The notes under the pieces are model-generated. The model worked only from the letters and a program-made list of their open reading frames with translations. It searched no databases and was not told the DNA's origin. A DNA stretch of 64,000 bases, from contig CM042965.1 in NCBI GenBank assembly GCA_023678885.1, forward strand, positions 27,943,777 through 28,007,776. The letters run 5' to 3'. Source of the DNA: Pogostemon cablin (Eukaryota; Streptophyta; Magnoliopsida; Lamiales; Lamiaceae). Position numbers and translations under genes: made by a program. Below are positions 46,059 to 57,619 of this stretch, in pieces. Position 1 is the stretch's first letter, and each line of letters starts with the position of its first letter.

Positions 46059-48798
46059 TTACAGTCTACTGGTTGAAATGAGAAGGACAGTGTAGATGAG
46101 TATGTACAGTTTCTCCACAAACGCCATATTTTTCTGCCTATGGACACAGGAATTAGGCACAGCCGTCGAAGAAGGAGGTGGACCGTTATTCGATGATGAA
46201 GCTCCAGTACAGTTTACTCGATTATGACCTGGCTGTCGACACCGCGAACGAACATGTTGTTTGTGACGTCTCCTGGATGACTCCACACCTGACCTTATCT
46301 GAGATTGTCGTAGTCGGTCGGCCTGCCTGTGTGGTAGTGGGGGGTTGACACGCTGTGACTGGACTCCGTTAGGGGTGTCCCACTGAGTATAGTGCGGAAC
46401 AGGCATAACTGGACCGGCCCACATTCCTAATACACTGGTGCGATAGAATACGGTAGACACAAAACCACTAGCTGCCAACCTGCAATTACTGAAAAAAGTA
46501 TAATATAAGATCAGTGATTCAGACGATCTATACAAGTAAGACATATAACTACGTACTCGATTGCCTTCATCGCATGAATACATAGAACTAGTTCTTTTTT
46601 GAACTTCTCACATGTGCAGCTACGAGCATTCAAATCCATAGTGAAAATCTTGTCACTGTCCTTGATTGCATACTTATTGCCAATGAGTTTCGATATGGGT
46701 AGCTTTTGGGCAGTGCGAGAAAGTTCCACCAACTCGTCATGGACACGCTTGCAGAGAATGGTACTCTCTTGCTCAGCTTGAGTTCTACGATCGTAGAACC
46801 ACCTCTCAGTGATTGTGCGGGCAATCTCTAGCAGTGTGCATACAGGTAGCTTGTGCGCCCATAGGATGACATTATTATATGACTCAGCTGCATTAGAGTT
46901 CATAAACTCATACCCTTTGACAGGACAATGGACCCTTGCCCATTTCTCATATCCCCATGACTCAACTAAGTACATTAACTCCTGCGAATAACCACCTCTC
47001 AAGGAGGTCATGCAGTTGCAAATAACAAGTGGGAATGGGGAACATGAGTAAAAAATCCATTGAAATGATGACATGTAAATGTAAAATTATGAAGAAGTAG
47101 ATGGAAGACTAACCGATCAAAATCTCTCAATAGGTATGCATCCATCGCACTCTGGAATCTACACATAACGTTCTTTCCATAACAAGCCAATTTGTTCTTT
47201 AAATGATAACCGCATAGACCGTGATGTGCATCAGAATAGACAGTAGATATAGCATGTGCGATACTGCGATGCCTGTCTAAAACTATCAAAAGATCTCGTG
47301 GACATTCGTATACCTCTCGTAGTCCTGCTAAATACCACGTCCACGACGTGTTGTTCTCGATGTCGCCAATGCCCAAGGCGAGTGGAAAAATATAATGGTC
47401 TGGATATTTTGAAACTGCGACGAACACAATTCCTTTGTGTATTCCCTTCATATGCGTCCCATCTATGACAATGACTTGACGACCAAATTCAAGAAATCCG
47501 CGCCTGGATGCTCCAAGTGCATAAAATGCAAACATGAAATGATCATCTTCACCGACGGAGATGCTGGTGTGCGTATCAGGATTTGCCAACTCCAATTGAT
47601 ACATATACGCAGTGAGCGTATGAAATGAGTTGTCGTGATCCCCATATGTGTGTCCTACAGCTAGGTGTTTGGTCTTTAACGCTACATTGTAGTTAATGCC
47701 GAACCCAAAATCCTTCTTGATCTCTTCTCTCAATCCCTGGGTCGGAGTTCAGTAATCTTATCAAACTGCCTAGCAGCAAAATATTGCTCGATTACCTTGG
47801 ATGACACATGTGTTGGAGCGGACCTGTCTGGATCATTTAAATAACCGTAATGTTGAACCAATTTAATCACTCTCCACAGCCCATAGCTCATTCTTGCGTG
47901 CATCGCAAATTGACAACCTTGTTTCACCCTTTAGCTTACATTCAACGTTGTACCTGGTCGAGCTAGATCTTTCAACACGGGTCTCCACTCTATTCCGCAT
48001 GTTATACATTCCTACAACTATCTGCAACTTTTCTTTCGAATCGAATACACTTTTCTCGTGAAGGACACCAGATGTATCAAAATTAGGGCCAGACATATGA
48101 TCTTCTCTGTCAGCGTCATCCGGAATGCCTATGAACATGACAGGTGCATCAGTTTCAGTTAGAAAATTAGTTTAGTTCTATTCTAAAAAAATAAAATTTT
48201 AAATTAATACCTGGAATCAACCAAGGACGTGTGGTCAGCTGTCGACTATGAAAATCTTCTGGCTACATTTCAAAACGGGGCAAGTCGTGACTAATTGGCT
48301 CTAGAAAGCTAGGGCCACCTCTCTGACGTATGTAATCACATATTTCTACATACAATTGGATTCTTCTCTCTTTAGCACCATCATCACTTTCGCTAGAAAA
48401 CTGATTAGACTCATGCGGTATATCATCTTCGTTGCTTTTATCTTCTTCTTCGACAGTCTTATTCCCGGGTTCAACATTATCATTATCATCATCAGCATCA
48501 TCCTCACCCTCACCAACTTTGTCATCAGCTTCAACATCTAGAGATTTTCTAAAATCAGACCACTGCTGCTCTGACGCCGGACTGTACTCCTCATTCAAAT
48601 CAAATTCAGGCCTGGCACTAGACTGTGTCCTTGATATGGATCATTTCTCGGACCAGCACTTCCATCATCATAACCCGTTTCTGAACCCATACTAATCCCT
48701 GAACCTTGTGTAGAAGGTTGAACGAATGCATTGCCCGCGATAAGCCGGAGTGTCACGTACACCATTCCTACATCAACACAGTTGAAAACTTCTTCCAC
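46059..48798 (-). pseudogene. MURA-like MULE transposase
   Basis: Minus strand, pieces 48798-48595 (N-terminus), 48598-48263 (acidic), 48138-47863 (MuDR N-terminal domain: SVFDSKEKLQIVVGMYNMRN), 47927-47730, 47733-47114 (MULE core: VIDGTHMKG, WTWYLAGLREVY, LIVLDRHRSIAHAI, CGYHLKNKL), 46981-46511 (EKWARVHCPVKGYEFMNSN, SWIM zinc finger CTCEKFKKELVLCIHA) and 46583-46059 (a decayed zinc knuckle RCRQPGHNRVNC with its first Cys lost). An intron of about 130 bp fits at 46982-47113 (GTTAGT to TTCGCAG). Breaks elsewhere may be introns or lesions. It would excise and integrate the MULE. Confidence 0.85.
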
Positions 48799-49117
48799 AC
48801 ATGCATCATTCTTTATCTTATGTTTAGATAAACGTCCAACGTACTCAACCAGAGAATGAACTTCATAACCTCAGTAACCCAAATCAGCTTGTATTATGTT
48901 ATGAATTTCTATTAGCAAACTATTATAATACAGATCGTCATCCCGCAAGAATACCCAGTTCACCTGTACACCTTTGTATAGTAACCCTTCCCAAAATCCA
49001 CCCCAACACATCCCAACTTTTTTATAGCTAATTTGCACATTTTTTCAAGAAAACGTAAATGATGTCAACATTAAAACAATAGAAAATAATGCCTAAAAAA
49101 ATCTCAGTATGTTATTC

Positions 49118-49395
49118 TTCTATTCGGCCTACGTTTCTTCTATTCGGCCCATAGGGTTGTTCTATTCGGCCTACCACACCTATTCTATTCGGCCTAATTT
49201 TTTTTTTAAAATAAGGATAAAATTTCATTTTGATAAATTTTTTCTTCTATTCGGCCTACGTTTCTTCTATTCGGCCCATAATGTTGTTCGATTCGGCCTA
49301 CAAAATTTGTTCTATTCGGCCTAATTTTTTTTTTGAAAAATAAGGATAAAATTTCATGTGGATAAATTTTTTTTCTATACTTATTCTATTCGGCA
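49118..49395 (-). repeat. Right subterminal GTTCTATTCGGCC array of the MULE
   Basis: Eight exact ATTCGGCC words (mostly TTCTATTCGGCCTA) and one variant ATTCGGCATA, about 580 to 860 bp from the right end. They are the reverse complement of the words in the left array, so the element is symmetric about its centre. The array is upstream of the transposase start. Confidence 0.9.
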
Positions 49396-49979
49396 TACAT
49401 TTTTTCCTATTAAAAAACTTTGAATAAATAAATACAGTCATGAGGCATGTAAAAATGATCAAATTAATGCATTCAGTAGCTGTAAAAACAAGTTTAAACA
49501 TATCTTGTATACTTGCTCCCCAAATTCTCACACCTCTAACAAACTAGAAAAAATACTTGTTCCCCAAATGCTCAAACCTCAAAAAAACTAGAGAAATGAA
49601 ATGAATATGTATGATGGAGCACATTGGTTGGACCAGCATTATATATTACCTCATTTTTTGTAAGCATATGAGATATGAGGGAGCACATGCCTACATAGTA
49701 CTAGGTTGTACTTTGGCACTTTTTAAAGAAAAAGAGAGGAACTAGGTTGTACTTTGGCACTTTTTACAGAAAAAGAGAGGAATCGGATTCCTCAATTGTA
49801 CTTTTGGTACTTTTGATCAAAAAGGGAGGAATCTGATTCCTCAAACATGTGATCAGTGGGTCCCTTTCAAGGGCATTTTGGTCAATTCCAATAAAAGTGA
49901 CTAGAATAAATTATTTTTAAGACATGTGGCCACTTAAAATTACTTTTAAGTAAGAGTGGCTACTTTTTGACATTATCAC
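49396..49979. repeat. MULE right end with short tandem repeats
   Basis: Contains three tandem variants of TTGTACTTTGGCACTTTTTA - AGAAAAAGAGAGGAA at about 49709-49830 and the terminal GTGGCCAC and AGAGTGGCTACTTTTTGACA motifs. Non-coding. Confidence 0.7.
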
Positions 49980-50471
49980 TAAAATAAATCAACAAGTAGT
50001 GTTATACAGAGGACACAAGAGAGTTTAATTAATTTATAAAACCTTCATAAATTCTAAATCTACCAAAACGGTTCTAGCCCATGATGTTGCGAAGAATAAT
50101 TATGGGGGATGGATAGATCTTACCCATATGTCTGGAAAATACAAGATAAATTAGGAAACGAATAAAACCCCAGATGTGGGAGTCGTCGCGTCCTTCTCCG
50201 TCTTGAATCCTCCTCTTGGTTCTCCTCTTGATTCCACAGACGAATCTTCAAAGTGATGGATGGATGAAGGAAAGGATGTGGATGATGGTTGGGGGGGTGA
50301 TCCCCCCTTGTGGGGTGTAGGATGATTGTGTTGTTGTTTCTTAGTATGATCTACATCCTCTTTTATATTTGTAAGCTATCCTTATGGACCTTGGATGAGC
50401 TTTTTCTTGGAAAACACGAATATATACGCACCAGGGGTTAAAAATACGGATCTGGAGATGTTCAGGAATTT

Positions 50472-50582
50472 GGTTCGACTTTGGGCTGGTCGAACCAGAT
50501 CAGGGAGATCGAACCACTCTGTAAAACGTTTTCAGGTTCCTGGTTCGAACCAGTGGTCGACCAAATCAGCGAGGTCGAACCA
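50472..50582. repeat. Eroded GGTTCGACC word array in the solo LTR
   Basis: GGTTCGAC, TGGTCGAACCAGATC, AGATCGAACCAC, GGTTCGAACCAGTGG and AGGTCGAACCAG over 110 bp. Same position in the LTR as the larger array at 10305-10661, but only about one and a half units long. Confidence 0.85.
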
Positions 50583-51150
50583 GCTTGCACAGTCTCACCT
50601 TTTCGCGTATAACTTCCACCTACAAGCTCTGATTTGAGTGATTCTTGCTCTCACGCAATCCTCACTTCCTTGGTTTTCTATCCATATAAAGAACTCATAA
50701 AAACTCTAACATTTTAATGTATAACAAGTCATGCAAAGTGACACAACCGTGTTGAGCAGGAACAGCTTGCGCGGCGTCACCATTTTGATCGTAACTTTCT
50801 CGTTTGGATTCCAATTGAGGTGTTCTTTAAGCCAAAACGATCCTCTCTTCTTTGGCTTTCCAACCATGTATAACACTTCAATTCAGAGCTCCACACAAAC
50901 ACAGGAAAATTACATAAGTTGGACGTGCATTTTTCAACATTCATACAAAAGTTGCACCTTTTCTCCAACTTTGCACTTTTGATCATTTTTCCACGTAAAA
51001 CACAATAAAACACAATAAAACACCTCAAGTGCACCTTTTTCTCACATATATTGAATATAAGATACTTGTGCTAATATATGACAATAATTCCCATAAAAAA
51101 GGTATTAGATTGGATACTAAAATACGATTATTTTCACTCTCATCATGCAT

Positions 51151-51270
51151 TCGGCCATAATTATGAATAAGAAGGGCGATAATGGGTCGCCTTGTCTTAA
51201 TCCCCTCCTCAACTAAAATTCTTGAGTGGGGATTCCATTAACTAATCATATGCACATTTTCAGAATTTAA
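51151..51270 (-). pseudogene. LINE reverse transcriptase, part beyond the nested insertion
   Basis: On the minus strand the sequence reads VNGIPTQEF, a stop, LRRG, then a frame slip into RQGDPLSPFLFIIMAE, the conserved RT motif that directly precedes the piece at 40763. How far the LINE extends beyond about 51300 cannot be told; it is 5'-truncated or decayed before the NLR gene. Confidence 0.75.
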
Positions 51271-51794
51271 AAAGAATCTTAGGGCTTCACTTGTTCTCTC
51301 AAGAATTATGAACTCCGTAAATTATCACAAAATACACACTTAATTAAGACATTTTATCGAGTATCTTATAGGCATGAATTAAAAAAGGTAAATTCTTCAC
51401 AAATCATACTAATGATCATTTCCTATAATCAATTTCCCATTCTTATCAACAAAACAATCACCTTTTAATATGAACGAATCATGAAGTATACGAATTTCAT
51501 TTCTAAAGAAAATTTTTCCTCACAATTACCATCCAATTAATATGAATTTGCCACGTTAAAAAACATGTCATGAGAAAACTGAGATACACGGAGGTAAACA
51601 ATAGCGAGAAGACCAAGAAAGAGAAAGAACCTCTTTTATTCCTGCGCGTGAAAATGCTGACCTTCTACCGAGGGAAAACTGGCCAGTTTACCGGCTATTC
51701 ACCTTCTATATATCCTGTAGATAAGTAGAGCATGGATTTGGGAAATGAAACATAACTGCAACGTGGTCAACGGGAAGTAAACGAGCATAGAGCA
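51271..51794 (+). promoter_or_regulatory. Upstream region of the NLR gene
   Basis: AT-rich, non-coding. A TATA-like CTATATAT at about 51706 lies 85 bp before the ATG, a plausible core promoter; no other element is recognised. Confidence 0.35.
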
Positions 51795-54700
51795 ATGGCG
51801 GATGCAGCGGTGGAATTCCTTCTGGAAAACCTGAAGCAGCTGCTGCTCCACCACGCGCACTTGATCAAGGATGCGAAGAACCAATTGGAGAAGCTGGAGA
51901 GAGATCTCCGGTTTCTAAAGGCTTTCCTCAAGGACTCCACCAGAAGCCGTCGTAAGGACGCGACGCTGAAAACGCTGGTCCAGGAGATACGCGATCTGGT
52001 GTACGAGGCGGAGGACATTATCGACACCTACGTCACTCAAGCGGCGGCTGCGGAGGCCAAGTCGTGGAGTTTCATCCCCAAGCTCAGCAAACTCCGCAAC
52101 CGCGCCGAGCTTACCGAACAAGTGGAGTCGGTGTGCCGAAAGATCAGACAGATCTACGACGAGAGGAACAGGATTGATCTCGCCTTGCTCACTATTGAAG
52201 ATGGAGGATCATCTGCTAAACTCGAGGTTACATCTGAATCCCCAATTGATAAGCTGTTAAGTTGGAATTTGATAATTCTTATTGGGTAACACTGAAATGA
52301 TCTCGGGAAGAGCTATTTAGACTATTTTTTTTGGTGTGTTTACTATATGAGTAATAGGATGAACTTTTAGAAGAAAAATATTACTCCAGTTAAATATTGT
52401 TATGCCATCATTTTCCATCAACAAGATTAATGTGAGTGCAGAGTTCACAGAACTCTATTAGGCATTTGTATAATTTTACATTTAGTGAACTCGTATTTAA
52501 TGAGAAATGCTCCATAAGACATACACTTTTATTAGTTTTGGCATTTCTCCAGCAATGTTGGGAGGCAAAAAAATGGAAGGTGTGAAATTTAATTTGGTAC
52601 GGAGGGAGTAATACGAAACAAAAAGAAGATGAGGCTTTAAGAAAATGCAATGGTCTTGCGTATAAAATTCTGATTTGAAAAACATTATAACCTATATATG
52701 ATGCAGCATTAGATTGCAGCTTTAATTATATTCACATTCACATCAACAACTATCACTATTATTTCAAATAAACAAATAAACAGTGAGTGATAAATTGTGC
52801 GTGGCATCTACTTTACGGATAAAGATCTGCATCTTACAAAACTCTCTTGAAAACATAGTTGTTAAAGGCGCGCCTTAGGCGAGGCGCAACCCTGATCGCC
52901 TGGGTTTCTTGGTTTTTTGGGGTTTCGGTTGATGTTCAAAAAACCCTCGCCTTTTTGCGCCTTTTTTGATGAAAAAGGCACGCCTCGGGTACATGAGTAA
53001 GAATTTAATGAATACAATGATCAATTTGATGGTGAAGTAGAGAATGAAGATTATAAGGAGGACCATAGACCATGATAATTATGATTTTTATCTCATTGGT
53101 AATCATTTGAGTCTCTGGCATTTGATATTTTCTTAAAATTTAAGGATTCTGATTATTTGCTTTTTGTGATTGTCTATTTGTGTTAAGTACTTGAATTGTG
53201 AAGTTCATTATGACATTGTACACGGGTTTTTAATTTGTGATTATGTTATTTATGAGTTATTATGTATTATTATTTGATATTTTTTTTATTTTTACCTATA
53301 TATAGTTGGAAAATTATGTGTTGAGTTGGATATATTAATGTATATATGTTCTAAAGTATCTTGTACCGTACCTCAGGCGCACCTTGCGCCTCAGGCTCCA
53401 ACAAGGCCTTTGCGCCTTTTTGCGCCTTTCGCCTTTAAGAACTATGCTTGAAAAGAAGGTATTTCTAAAAGAATTGAAGAGAAAACATGGTGTATATATG
53501 TACTTATTAACAGATAGCATTCAAGCTGAAATGACAACAATAAAATATTTGAAATAGCATAATAAATGTTATATACCAAATCTTAATTTGAAAGACTATA
53601 ATAAGAGCTTCTATAAATATGCTCTTAAAATTCATAGTTAGCATTCAACTAGAATCATCAATATTTGTATGGGTTGTAGCAATAGCTCCAGATTTTATAC
53701 TAATGCTTGTGATATTTTAACCCTCAATTCTAAACATGGTATCTCTTTCATGGTATCCTTTTTAGCACAAGTCTTGTGTAAGACCGTTCCATGATGAGAT
53801 AATTTTACTCTTTTATAATTAGTTATCAGTTTTGCTATAAAATGTTATAACTTTTCATTTATACTATAAATTGTTCATGAAAGAGCATTATCACTTCTCA
53901 TTAATTTAGTATTTCATTATGAAAGTTGTCACTTTTTATCCTTCTTACGTATGTCATTATGTAACACAAGTCTTTGTCCTCTTTTTATTATAATTATTAT
54001 TTTTTAATAATTTCGAGATATGCTATTCTGTACTTCAAGGAAAATAAATGGGGAGGGCAGTGATATGAAGAGAAGCCATTAATAAGTGTCCATAGAAATA
54101 TGTTATTGGATTCACAATTATAAATATGAAGTATGAAAGAATCTAAAAAAGAAACTAATCTGAAAGAGCATGAGAAAGAAGCATACATGATGATTTTAGC
54201 AATGGGAATGAGATAGAGATAAAGAGTGTGAGATGTGGAATACATGGCCAACAAAATACATAAAAATCACAAAAAGTAACTTTTAGATAGATCACCGTGA
54301 GCTTTGGATATCTATGGACTAAATAGTACTATCAGCTGAAATAAACACATCCTCTGAGTTTTAACTTTTTGGTCTGGTCGGCTTTAGATTATTTCTTCTT
54401 TCAAAACGTGATTGGTTCAGCTTGAAGTAGGGGTTATGGAAAATCCGAGCTCATATGAATGGCTGGTGAGTTTTTATTTTTGTGGGAGGAAATGTGATAA
54501 GTTCTTAATAAAAAGATAGGTTTTGCACATTGACTAGCGCATCCTGCATTAGTTATTTATTAACGTATTTAACAAAAAGTGATAACTAATCAATAAAGAG
54601 TGGAATGGTCTCATGCAATACTTGCTAAAAAATAAAGGATAATGATTGATAAGTTTATCGATTTTGTAAGTTTGTAGTTTAAATAACACATCTTTATGTT

Positions 54701-57134
54701 TTTAATGCATCTAGTGAGATATTAATTTGCCATTAAGATTTAGATTTTTATTTTTGAATTGCTAGATTTCAAGCAATTAATAGAACAACTCCGAGCTAAG
54801 AATTGCCTTACTCTGTTTGATCTCAGAGCTACGTCACATGTTAGACAAATACTTCCATATAGGAGTTCCAAAGACTCAAGAATTACATTTAAATGTGATT
54901 TTTTAATGAAACAGGCTCCCATCCTCAGAAAAGATAATGTGGTGGGTTTTGAAGATGAGGCGGAAACATTAATGGGATATTTGAGTGAAGAGAAGGAGCA
55001 GTTAGATGTGATTTCCATCATTGGCATGCCTGGGCTTGGCAAGACTACTCTTGCTGGGAAGATATTTCATGATCCAAAAATACAATATCAGTTCCCCGTT
55101 CGTATATGGATTTATGTGTCTCAAGAGTTCTCAAAGAAGGACATTTTTCTTTCCATATTGAAAGAGTTCACTAACAAGGATATGAAACGCAAAAGTGATC
55201 AGGAGTTGGCAGACTTAGTCGCTCGTAGTCTAATGAATGTAAAGTTTTTGCTCGTCACTGATGATGTTTGGAATACTGAGGACTGGGATAAAATCCAAGT
55301 TGCCTTACCCAGAAACAGCAAGGGTAAAGTCCTGATCACCAGTCGTCAAGTGGAAGTAGGCCGGTATGCTAGCCGTCTCAGGGAGCCTCACATGTTGCGT
55401 TTCTTAACGTTGCAAGAAAGTTGCTTGCTTCTCCAATTAGAGGTTTTTGATAAACCCAAGTTTCCTCCGGAGTTGGATACAGTGGGAAAAGAAATAGCCC
55501 TGCGTTGCGGAGGGCTGCCACTTGCAGTAGTAGTTATTGGAGGCATTCTTAGGAAAAAGTTTCCAGCATCTGAAAGCTTACAAAAGTCCTGGAGAAAAGT
55601 CTCTGAAAGCTTTGCTTCGTATCTCAACGACGATAGAGAGCAACGCATGCAGAAGATCATAGCCTTGAGCTACGAAAAACTGCCTTATCATTTGAAGGAG
55701 TGTTTTCTGTACATTGGGATGTTTCCTGAAGACTTTGAGATCCCGGCATGGAAATTGTTCCGCATGTGGATTGCAGAAGGACTGATACAACCAAATGATA
55801 ACATCATCAGCTTGGAAGAAATTGCAGAAAACTATTTGGATGATCTGATCAACAGGAACTTACTAAGAGCTGACAAATTTAAGGCGGATGGAAAAGTTAA
55901 AAGCTGCCGCATGCATGACATGCTACGTGACTTCTGCAGAACTGAAGCTGGTAGTGAGAGGGAGAATTTCTTTCAAGAAATCAAGATGTATGGTGATGGA
56001 TGTTTCCGACGTCCAGTTGAGAGCAGGTATCGCCGTCTTTGCATCCATTCCAATGTCTTAAAATACTTCACAGAGAGCCCCTCCGGTCCAAGTGTCCGCT
56101 CCTTAGTTTGTTTCTCCAAGGACGAAATCCAAATTCCATCCGAATATATTTCAGCTATTCCCAAAGGTTTCAAACTTCTCAGAGTTTTGGATGTGAAACC
56201 CATAAAATTCACTAAGCTTCCTACTGACATGTACCAGTTGCTCCATCTGAGGTACATCACCTTGTCCTTCAATTCAAAAGTCCTTCCAGCAGCCTTTTCC
56301 AAATTATGGAACCTCCAAACTCTTATAGTTGATAGCTCAGAACGAACCCTTGACATCAGAGTAGATATTTTGAATATGATTCAACTGAGTCATTTCAAGA
56401 CAAATGCATCTGCTTCACTACTCAAGACGAGTAAGACTAGTAAAGGAGGTGAGAAGATCAAAACCCTTGGAACGATATCACCAGAAAGTTGCACCGAAGA
56501 TGTTTTTAACAGGGCTCGCAATCTGAAAAAGTTGGGCATTCGCGGCCGACTAGCCTTGATGGTAGATAACAAGAAAGGATCATTTGATAGTTTAGGGAAA
56601 CTGGGGAATCTTGAAAAGCTTAAGCTGATAAATGATCTAGTTTTATGTACGTCCTCGGAACGCCAGCTGCGTGGCCTTCCTCCAGCATATAAATTCCCAC
56701 CCCAGTTGAGGAGCCTAACATTGTGTGACACTTGTCTTGACTGGTCTCATATGTCTATTCTAGGATCACTCGACAAACTTGAGGTGCTCAAGTTGAAAGA
56801 CAAAGCATTTTGGGGTGAAATCTGGGAGGTAACTGATGCAGGTTTCGGACATCTTGAGGTGTTGCATATAGGACGGACAAATTTAGTAGATTGGAAAGCT
56901 TCTCACCATCAATTCCCTAGACTTAAGCGCCTTGAGCTAAGGAACTGTGAGAATCTTAAAGAAGTACCCATCGGGTTTGCTGAAATACCAAATTTTCTGT
57001 TGTTGGACTTGCATAGGTCAAAACATGCAGCTATCTCCGCCAAGAAGATCAGTGGAGTAAAGAGAAAAATTGAAGATCAGCAATTGGGCAGTGTCTGCCG
57101 TTTCAAGCTCTCCATTTTTCCTCCTGAGGAGTGA
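51795..57134 (+). CDS. CC-NB-LRR disease resistance protein (R1/RPP13-like)
   Basis: Proposed exons 51795-52226 and 54915-57134, both phase 0, giving about 883 residues, normal for the family. Residues 1-120 form an Rx-type coiled coil (LRFLKAFLKD; an EDVID-like VYEAEDIIDTYV at about 72-83). NB-ARC motifs: P-loop GMPGLGKTT at 181-189, kinase-2 LLVTDDVW around D260, RNBS-B KVLITSR, GLPLA at 344-348, RNBS-D CFLYIGMFPED, and MHD at 477-479 (RMHDMLRDFC). About 300 residues of irregular LRRs follow. Such proteins are cytosolic receptors that detect pathogen effectors and trigger defence. The acceptor TTTTTTAATGAAACAG before 54915 is preferred because it places QAPILRKDNVVGF-type sequence directly after the coiled coil as in relatives; the frame is also open upstream to 54774, with a second in-phase AG. 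No premature stop is seen. Confidence 0.9.
52384..52608. mobile_element. Stowaway-like MITE in the NLR intron
   Basis: TA-CTCCAGTTAAATATTG to TTTGGTACGGAGGGAG-TA, 225 bp; the left end is decayed. Confidence 0.55.
52854..53446. mobile_element. Inverted-repeat element rich in GGCGC words, NLR intron
   Basis: Left CATAGTTGTTAAAGGCGCGC, right (inverse) CATAGTTCTTAAAGGCGAAA. About 590 bp; both ends are crowded with GGCGC / GCGCC (GGCGAGGCGCAACCC; CAGGCGCACCTTGCGCCTCA) and the centre is AT-rich. Probably a non-autonomous DNA transposon of a family common in dicots; superfamily not assigned. Confidence 0.6.
53767..53977. mobile_element. MITE-like element with CACAAGTCTTGTG ends
   Basis: Left CACAAGTCTTGTGTAAGACC, right GTAACACAAGTCTTTG. 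Related to 33170-33412. About 210 bp with internal GTTATAACTTTTCAT / repeated short words. Confidence 0.5.
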
Positions 57135-57458
57135 CCACGGTCTTGCGCCAGCTAGAAAGGTATATATTCCTTGAACATACAATTTGTCCTTTTAGTCTTG
57201 GGTCGTTAGATATTAATAAATTCTTTCTTGTGCAGTCTCCATATTAACTCTTACTTCATTAGTCGGAAAGGTACTGTCAAATGGAGCAGCAGCGATCCAC
57301 AGGGAGAGAGTAGAAGTTGAAACTGCACTCATCTACGACTTGATCTGTTGTATTACATGGCATAACATTCTGTCCTACTACACTTTCTTTAGTTAAATAG
57401 TTACTTTCACCTAACTGTGTTCTATCATTATAATTGTATAATAATATCACATTTTTGA

Positions 57459-57619
57459 ATGGATGTATGATCTGCTTTGTAAATATCATATATATATATA
57501 CAACCCATTATCATGTACGGTGTGAGGCGGATCAGAACTAATGGATGTATGATTTGCTTTGTAAATATCATATATATACAACCCATTATCATGTACGGTG
57601 TGAGGCGGATCAGAACTGA
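57459..57619. repeat. 80-bp tandem duplication 3' of the NLR gene
   Basis: Two copies (57459-57540, 57541-57619) of a segment with ATGGATGTATGAT, a short (TA)n and TCATGTACGGTGTGAGGCGG. The copies differ mainly in TA length. Probably in or just past the 3' UTR. Confidence 0.88.

Larger units (their letters stand above)
41517..49979. mobile_element. Mutator-like element (MULE) with transposase and Ulp1-like gene
   Basis: 8463 bp flanked by the 9-bp duplication TAAAATAAA (41508-41516, 49980-49988), the length typical of Mutator. Ends are weakly inverse: left GGGTCCAAATTTTTACTAGC followed by CACT, right (inverse) GTGATAATGTCAAAAAGTAG followed by CCACT; the left end repeats TTTTTACTAGCCAC three times. 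It carries a DUF1985/Ulp1-like gene on the plus strand and a MURA-type transposase on the minus strand, convergent. This pairing is known from Arabidopsis Kaonashi (KI) MULEs and melon CUMULE. Confidence 0.88.
40769..51145 (-). mobile_element. Family A solo LTR in the LINE, TSD TGCAT, split by a MULE
   Basis: Ends TGATGAGCATTTTC (40769) and CTCTCATCA (51145); TGCAT occurs immediately outside both (40764-40768, 51146-51150). Removing the MULE leaves about 1.9 kb that matches the LTR at 9212-10878 throughout. No internal domain exists, so it is a solo LTR. Removing the LTR and one TGCAT restores the LINE reading frame across the site (…MAEC-ISSIMRKG…), which proves the insertion order. Confidence 0.9.

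Noticed and set aside
46511..47074. Separate gene for the SWIM-domain stretch
   Set aside because: It continues the MULE core across a plausible 130-bp intron and completes one transposase.
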